From CAYJBH01 sp964369965 (GTDB taxonomy: Bacteria > Bacillota > Clostridia > Oscillospirales > Ruminococcaceae), in assembly GCA_964369965.1 (NCBI GenBank), contig CAYJGF010000005.1, forward strand, positions 57,902 to 121,901: a stretch of DNA of 64,000 bases. The letters run 5' to 3'. The notes beneath the pieces were generated by a model. It had not been told where the DNA came from. It did no database searches and saw nothing but the letters and a program-made list of their open reading frames with translations. How positions within the stretch are numbered: the stretch's first letter is position 1; every line of letters begins with the position of its first letter. Both the position numbers and the translations under genes were made by a program. Positions 59,943-64,000 of this stretch are shown one piece after another.

Positions 59943-60098
59943 TACCAATCCCGAGTGAAAATATAGATTAAACCGAAAGCTATTTTTGTTCTGTGCAAGG
60001 CGGAGAATTGAGGAATACTTTCGTATTGTGATTGACGACAACGTAGCACAGGGCAAAAAGAGCCGAGTGTTTGTCTGTATTTTTATTCGGGATTGGTA
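59943..60098. mobile_element. MITE-like palindromic element
   Basis: Perfect 12-base terminal inverted repeats, TACCAATCCCGA (59943-59954) and TCGGGATTGGTA (60087-60098), extend imperfectly over about 30 bases on each side. A second inverted pair lies inward (GCT-TTTTTG--CTGTGC, 59979-59996, against 60047-60064), and AATAC/GTATT closes the centre. The whole 156 bp can fold on itself and encodes nothing. TA at each tip could be the target duplication typical of IS630/Tc1-type elements. The right end forms the end of manA. Confidence 0.75.
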
Positions 60099-61018
60099 TA
60101 AGTAGTCACCGACAGATATACACCCTCCCCCTCGATTGTCATCTCCTCAACTCCCGTCTTGGAGGCATCGACAAAAAATGTGTCCCCCGAGTTAAAGGCT
60201 CTATTGCCGATGTGCCCACACCCCGATATAAACACTATCGCCAAAAATGAACACTCGTCAATACAATGATTGTTTTGACCGGAAAGTGTATGCTCTTTAA
60301 CGGTGAAATATTCACACTGCGCAATGACATCTCCCTGCCTTAAAAAATTCTTCGCCGGCGAAAGTTCGGTGACATCCAGCGCCTGCTCTATATGGAGTGG
60401 GCGTTTGTTGCCGTTTGCGTCAATTCGGTCATAGTCAAAAACGCGGTATGTGAGGTTGGAGGACTGCTGAATTTCAGCGATGACAATCCCTGCGCCTATT
60501 GCGTGGATAGTGCCTGCCTTGATAAAATAGCTCTCCCCCTTTTGCACCGGCACCTTTTGCAGCACCTCGGTGAGCGTCCCGTCCTCTATACGGCGCGAAA
60601 ATTCCTCCTTTGTAATATTGTGTTTAAACCCATAATATAGATATGCATTCGGTTCGGCGGCGACAATATACCACATTTCGGTCTTGCCGTTGTCGCTGTA
60701 TGCCTTGGCATAGTCGTCGTTCGGGTGCACCTGAATGGATAACGCCTGCCTTGAGTCGATAAATTTAATCAGAATGGGCATATCCCCCTCCCGATTGTTT
60801 TTGCCTAAAGCATTGGGGTTTATTTCCTTTAAATAGTGACTAAATGTGACACCGTCGTACTCACCGCCGCCGATAACACTCTCACCATCCTTATGGCAGG
60901 AAAGCTCCCACGATTCGGCGGCAATTTCACCGTCAAAGTTTTTGTTAAACAATGATTTAAGTCTATTCCCACCCCAGAGATAGTCTTTATACACCGGATT
61001 GAGTTTTATTATATTCAT
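60083..61018 (-). CDS. manA: mannose-6-phosphate isomerase, class I
   Basis: It interconverts mannose 6-phosphate and fructose 6-phosphate. The 311-residue short (Bacillus-type) cupin enzyme has LNPVYKDYLWGGNRLK (about 5-20), ESWELSCHKDGESVI (about 35-49), IQVHPND (zinc ligands, about 96-102) and KTEMWYIV (about 112-119). AGTIHAIGAGIVIAEIQQSSNLTYRVFDYDR carries the remaining His and the catalytic arginine. The last codons (YTNPE and stop) lie inside the MITE-like element, so the insertion defines the C-terminus. It follows glycerate kinase with a 1-base gap. Confidence 0.94.
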   Translation of the reverse strand: MNIIKLNPVYKDYLWGGNRLKSLFNKNFDGEIAAESWELSCHKDGESVIGGGEYDGVTFSHYLKEINPNALGKNNREGDMPILIKFIDSRQALSIQVHPNDDYAKAYSDNGKTEMWYIVAAEPNAYLYYGFKHNITKEEFSRRIEDGTLTEVLQKVPVQKGESYFIKAGTIHAIGAGIVIAEIQQSSNLTYRVFDYDRIDANGNKRPLHIEQALDVTELSPAKNFLRQGDVIAQCEYFTVKEHTLSGQNNHCIDECSFLAIVFISGCGHIGNRAFNSGDTFFVDASKTGVEEMTIEGEGVYLSVTTYTNPE

Positions 61019-61019
61019 A

Positions 61020-62147
61020 CTATATATATACCCCTTTTATCAATCTAAATATGTCCTCACAGGTCGCGAGCAGATCCTTTTTCGCCCTTGTCTTTGCAAC
61101 TGAAAAATCCACCGCCACCCTGTTGATACTGAATATCGCGGTGACACCCATATTATACAGTCGCTCGGAGCCCTCACCGATATCCCCCACAACTGCAACT
61201 AAGGGGATTGATTTTACAGCGGTGCGTCTTGCGACCCCTGCCACCACTTTGCCCCTTGCACTTTGACCGTCTATGCGACCCTCACCGCTTATCACAAGGT
61301 CGGCACCGTCTAATAGCTCGTCAAAATGCACCGTGTCAAGCACCGTATCGATACCCATCTTTAGCGTCCCGCCAACTATTGTCACGCCTGCCCCCATGCC
61401 ACCCGCCGCACCGCCACCGGGCAACTCTCGCACATCTATTCCGAGTTGCGTGAGCACCTTGTCCGCAAAATGCCGCAAACCTTTGTCCAACTTTTCCACC
61501 GTCTCACCGTTCGCCCCTTTTTGCGGCGCAAATACATAGGCTGCGCCGGCAGTCCCGTAGAGTGGGTTATCTATATCACACATGACCTCAATGCTCGTCG
61601 AGCGGACAAGCGGAGACAATGTGTCGGTATTTATAGCATCGATTTCACAAAGAGTGTCACCGGTCGGGACGAACTCCTCCCCCTGTCTGTCAAAAAACTT
61701 CACACCGAGTGCCGCAAGACAACCTGCTCCTGCATCGTTTGTACAGCTGCCACCAAGACCTAAAATAATCCTTTGGCACCCTGATTGAAGTGCGTGCAAA
61801 ATTAACTGCCCAACACCAAAAGTCGAGGTTTTGCAAGGGTTTAACCTCCCCTCGGCAAGTGGCAGACCTGCCGCGGCGGCCATCTCAATTATTGCGGTAT
61901 TATCGGATAATCGCCCATAAAAACCAATAATGTCCTCACAAAATGGATTTTGCGCATCGAGAAAATATTTTTCACCGCCAACAGAGGATAAAAAAGCATC
62001 GACACTCCCCTCACCTCCGTCCGCAACCGGTATGGATATTATTTCACAGTCGTAGAATTTTAATATACCGTCTCTCAAAATATCGCACACCTCGCTCGAC
62101 GACATAGTGCCTTTAAATGAGTCGGGGATAAGTATTATTTTCTTCAT
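61020..62147 (-). CDS. glycerate kinase (GlxK/GarK family)
   Basis: The 375-residue type 1 glycerate kinase uses ATP to phosphorylate D-glycerate, usually to 2-phosphoglycerate. It starts MKKIILIPDSFKGTMSSSEV (the family hallmark), then VADGGEGSVDAFL (about 42-54), LGLGGSCTNDAGAGCLAALG (about 130-149), GGAAGGMGAG (about 246-255) and ISGEGRIDGQS (about 287-297). It forms an operon with manA. Confidence 0.93.
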   Translation of the reverse strand: MKKIILIPDSFKGTMSSSEVCDILRDGILKFYDCEIISIPVADGGEGSVDAFLSSVGGEKYFLDAQNPFCEDIIGFYGRLSDNTAIIEMAAAAGLPLAEGRLNPCKTSTFGVGQLILHALQSGCQRIILGLGGSCTNDAGAGCLAALGVKFFDRQGEEFVPTGDTLCEIDAINTDTLSPLVRSTSIEVMCDIDNPLYGTAGAAYVFAPQKGANGETVEKLDKGLRHFADKVLTQLGIDVRELPGGGAAGGMGAGVTIVGGTLKMGIDTVLDTVHFDELLDGADLVISGEGRIDGQSARGKVVAGVARRTAVKSIPLVAVVGDIGEGSERLYNMGVTAIFSINRVAVDFSVAKTRAKKDLLATCEDIFRLIKGVYI

Positions 62148-62227
62148 GTAAATCCTATTTCGTTTTTTCCATTTTACACTATTAGCAATAAATAGTCAAC
62201 TATATGATAAGAGGTCTTGTTGAAGCA

Positions 62228-63712
62228 TTATTCGCCAATCGTGCTATAGATATCCACCTTTTTCGTGGAGATGTTTTCTACAAAAGCGCTGTCGTGCTCC
62301 ACAAAAATCAATGTCGGTTTATACTGCAAAATTAGCTCTTCGACCTGTATACGGGATATGACATCAATATAATTGAGCGGTTCATCCCATATATAAAGGT
62401 GGGCATTTTCACAAAGGCTTTTTGCTATTAAAACTTTTTTCTTTTGCCCTGCACTGAAATCGCGAATGTCCTTTTCAAACTGTACTCGCTGAAAATCGAG
62501 TTTGCGCAGTATTGCCTTGAAAAGGACTTCGTCTATCTTGTTTTGTAATGCAAAATCTTTTAAATTACCGGACAAAAAAGAGGTATCTTGTGTTATGTAT
62601 GAGATTTTTATACCGCGTCCTTTTTGAAAATCGCCCCTGTATTCTATATTTTCGTCACAAATAAGTTTAATAATACTTGATTTGCCGGATCCGTTTTTCC
62701 CGCAAAGTGCAATGCGATCCCCCTGCTCGACAGAGAAGTTAACATTATCACAAACTAATTTATTTCCATAAAATAGTGAAACATCACGCAACGACACAAG
62801 ACGGTTGGAGTGATAGGATAACGATGTGATTTTTATTTTGTCGGAAGTTTCAATGTTTTTTAGCAGTTTTGATTTTTCATCAACTTCTCGTTCTTTTCTT
62901 TTTTCAATGGATTTGGATCTTTTCATCATCTTCGCGGCCATATGACCTATTCGACCTCTATCACCTTGATGTGAGCCGATTTTTGACGCCTCAACCTTAT
63001 CGGACCAATCGGATTTTTCTCGTGCGGTTGCCGAAAGGCGCTTTATCTCCTTTTTCAGTTTTGCATTTTTTGCAAGCTCAAAATTGTCTTGCATATCTTT
63101 ATTTAAAAGCCATGATGAAAAATTGCCGTTTTGTATTTCAATATTCGACTTATTTATGGAAAGGATGTGATCGATACAATTGTCGATGAAATTTCGGTCA
63201 TGTGATACCAAAATATACCCATGTTTTGAGCGAAGATAATTGCATACAATCTCACGTGCTTTCATGTCAAGATGATTGGTCGGCTCGTCGATTAGCAAAA
63301 AGCTGTTTTCTTTTAAAAACAAAATCGCTAACATTACCTTTGTTTGTTCACCGTTTGAAAGTGTGGAATACGGGCGATAGAGCACATCCTGTGAAACTTG
63401 GAGTAGAGTAAATTCTCGCAAAAGCTCCCAGTGTTGATAGTTTGGGCATATGTTTTGCACAACCTGAACAGTGTCAGCGGTTTTATCAGATACTTCAAAT
63501 GGAAAATAGATAAAATTCACAGCGGATGTAATCTTACCCGTATATTCATATTTGCCAAGCAATAAATTTAAAAATGTAGTTTTTCCCCTGCCATTTCTAC
63601 CGGTAAATCCGAGTTTCCAATCGGTGTCAATTTGAAACGACACATTATCAAAAATGTTATCATAACTGCCGTCATAAGCGAATGTTAGGTTGGAAATGTT
63701 GATTAAAGACAT
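62228..63712 (-). CDS. Lsa-type ABC-F ribosomal protection protein
   Basis: The 494-residue product starts at ATG 63712 (MSLINISNLTFAYDGSYDNIF) after AAGGTG. Size, N-terminus and FTGRNGRGKTTFLNLLLGKYEY are characteristic of Lsa proteins. These bind the ribosomal E-site and dislodge lincosamides, streptogramin A and pleuromutilins. The second ABC domain has GKNGSGKSS and FSAGQKKKVLIAK, with a DEPLNYID Walker B. The interdomain antibiotic-resistance arm is basic (about 235-290). Codon and base use are clearly more A/T-rich than the neighbours. A tRNA gene lies directly upstream. Acquisition by transfer is likely; activity is untested. Confidence 0.85.
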   Translation of the reverse strand: MSLINISNLTFAYDGSYDNIFDNVSFQIDTDWKLGFTGRNGRGKTTFLNLLLGKYEYTGKITSAVNFIYFPFEVSDKTADTVQVVQNICPNYQHWELLREFTLLQVSQDVLYRPYSTLSNGEQTKVMLAILFLKENSFLLIDEPTNHLDMKAREIVCNYLRSKHGYILVSHDRNFIDNCIDHILSINKSNIEIQNGNFSSWLLNKDMQDNFELAKNAKLKKEIKRLSATAREKSDWSDKVEASKIGSHQGDRGRIGHMAAKMMKRSKSIEKRKEREVDEKSKLLKNIETSDKIKITSLSYHSNRLVSLRDVSLFYGNKLVCDNVNFSVEQGDRIALCGKNGSGKSSIIKLICDENIEYRGDFQKGRGIKISYITQDTSFLSGNLKDFALQNKIDEVLFKAILRKLDFQRVQFEKDIRDFSAGQKKKVLIAKSLCENAHLYIWDEPLNYIDVISRIQVEELILQYKPTLIFVEHDSAFVENISTKKVDIYSTIGE

Positions 63713-63770
63713 TGTTTTCACCTTACGTATAAAGTATATTTCGAGTTGATGCCGGAGATTACGCATGGTA

Positions 63771-63790
63771 GGGGCGACCTGCGGTCGTCC
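63771..63790. repeat. hairpin in the Lsa leader region
   Basis: GGGCGACC (63772-63779) pairs with GGTCGTCC (63783-63790) around a 3-base loop, 59 bases upstream of the Lsa start. It may be a dispersed repeat or part of a leader that controls the resistance gene. The rest of 63791-63919 is A/T-rich with TAGTGAAGAGTGAA and ACTATTA-type short repeats. Confidence 0.45.
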
Positions 63791-63919
63791 GATTTGTACG
63801 CCGATTATCATGGACGATAGGCGATACCTTAACTTTTTCACTATTAACTATTACTTTTAACTTTAAAAAATTCTAATGCATTTTTTAGTGAAGAGTGAAA
63901 AAACAATAAGTAATAAGTA

Positions 63920-63950
63920 AAAATCCTCGTAGCAAGCTACAAGGATTTTT
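63920..63950 (-). terminator. terminator after tRNA-Asn
   Basis: AAAAATCCTCGTAGC pairs with GCTACAAGGATTTTT, giving a minus-strand stem of about 14 bp ending in a T-run, directly 3' of the tRNA. Confidence 0.8.
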
Positions 63951-64000
63951 TGGCTCCCCCTGTTGGACTTGAACCAACGACCCTGCGGTTAACAGCCGCA
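63951..64000 (-). tRNA. tRNA-Asn (GTT), 3' part
   Basis: The minus strand reads the anticodon arm with CTGTTAA (anticodon GTT, 63981-63987 region), the variable loop, a T-arm GTTGG-TTCAAGT-CCAAC, the acceptor 3' strand and an encoded CCA (63951-63953). The 5' half lies beyond the window. The gene borders the acquired-looking Lsa region. Confidence 0.93.

Noticed and set aside
63713..63841. 43-residue N-terminal extension of the Lsa-type protein
   Set aside because: It runs through a hairpin repeat, lacks a ribosome binding site and is not part of known Lsa proteins, which begin at MSLIN-.

Overview
The window looks like a chromosomal segment of a spore-forming, anaerobic member of the Clostridia (Oscillospirales-like Firmicutes). 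The support is spoVAC and spoVAD, LL-diaminopimelate aminotransferase, a type III glutamine synthetase, a split ferredoxin-bearing glutamate synthase, ANTAR-type regulation, TTGACA/TATAAT promoters with 17-bp spacers and AGGAGG-type ribosome binding sites. No species can be named from this sequence. There is no prophage, CRISPR array or intact insertion sequence. Start codons were set by ribosome binding sites, so several genes begin inside longer open frames.

Layout. 1-1268: start of an aconitase/isopropylmalate dehydratase-like gene and ackA (minus). 1488-1991: unknown small protein. 2132-6594: an FAD oxidoreductase, a GT2 glycosyltransferase and a large GT-C-like membrane protein. 6609-9632: aroF-tyrA-pheA for phenylalanine and tyrosine, with its own promoter inside the preceding gene. 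9633-10486: an 854-bp gene-free stretch packed with near-perfect stem-loops, including a closed four-way junction. It is a good candidate for a large structured RNA read from the plus strand.

10487-22819 is a nitrogen-assimilation island: an Amt ammonium channel fused to a PII domain, glutamine synthetase III, a glutamate synthase split over five genes with purA inserted, glutamine synthetase I, and an ANTAR RNA-binding regulator. The divergent leaders of glnN and the glt operon each carry an identical AAAGGC hexaloop hairpin followed by a terminator before the ribosome binding site, which suggests ANTAR antitermination.

22911-32631: carA, a carB-dapF in-frame fusion, pyrG, dapL, an orphan N-acetyl sugar amidotransferase and a small membrane protein. 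32681-39537: arsRC with a clear operator, an ABC-F ATPase, Tex, a MATE transporter and an amidohydrolase. 39551-49636 (minus): surface-glycan genes (RgpF-like, flippase, SunS-like glycosyltransferase) interleaved with trmFO, dut, 5-formyl-THF cyclo-ligase and purC, then spoVAD and spoVAC separated by an inverted-repeat element.

49883-55943: a QueG-like iron-sulfur protein, convergent with a four-gene set (membrane protein, cell-wall amidase, YjfB-like protein, large membrane protein). 56067-62147: a zinc-ribbon protein, a DJ-1 family protein, sugar isomerase/oxidoreductase genes, a 156-bp MITE-like palindrome that supplies the last codons of manA, manA and glycerate kinase. 62228-64000: an Lsa-type antibiotic-resistance ABC-F gene of lower GC, beside the 3' part of a tRNA-Asn gene.
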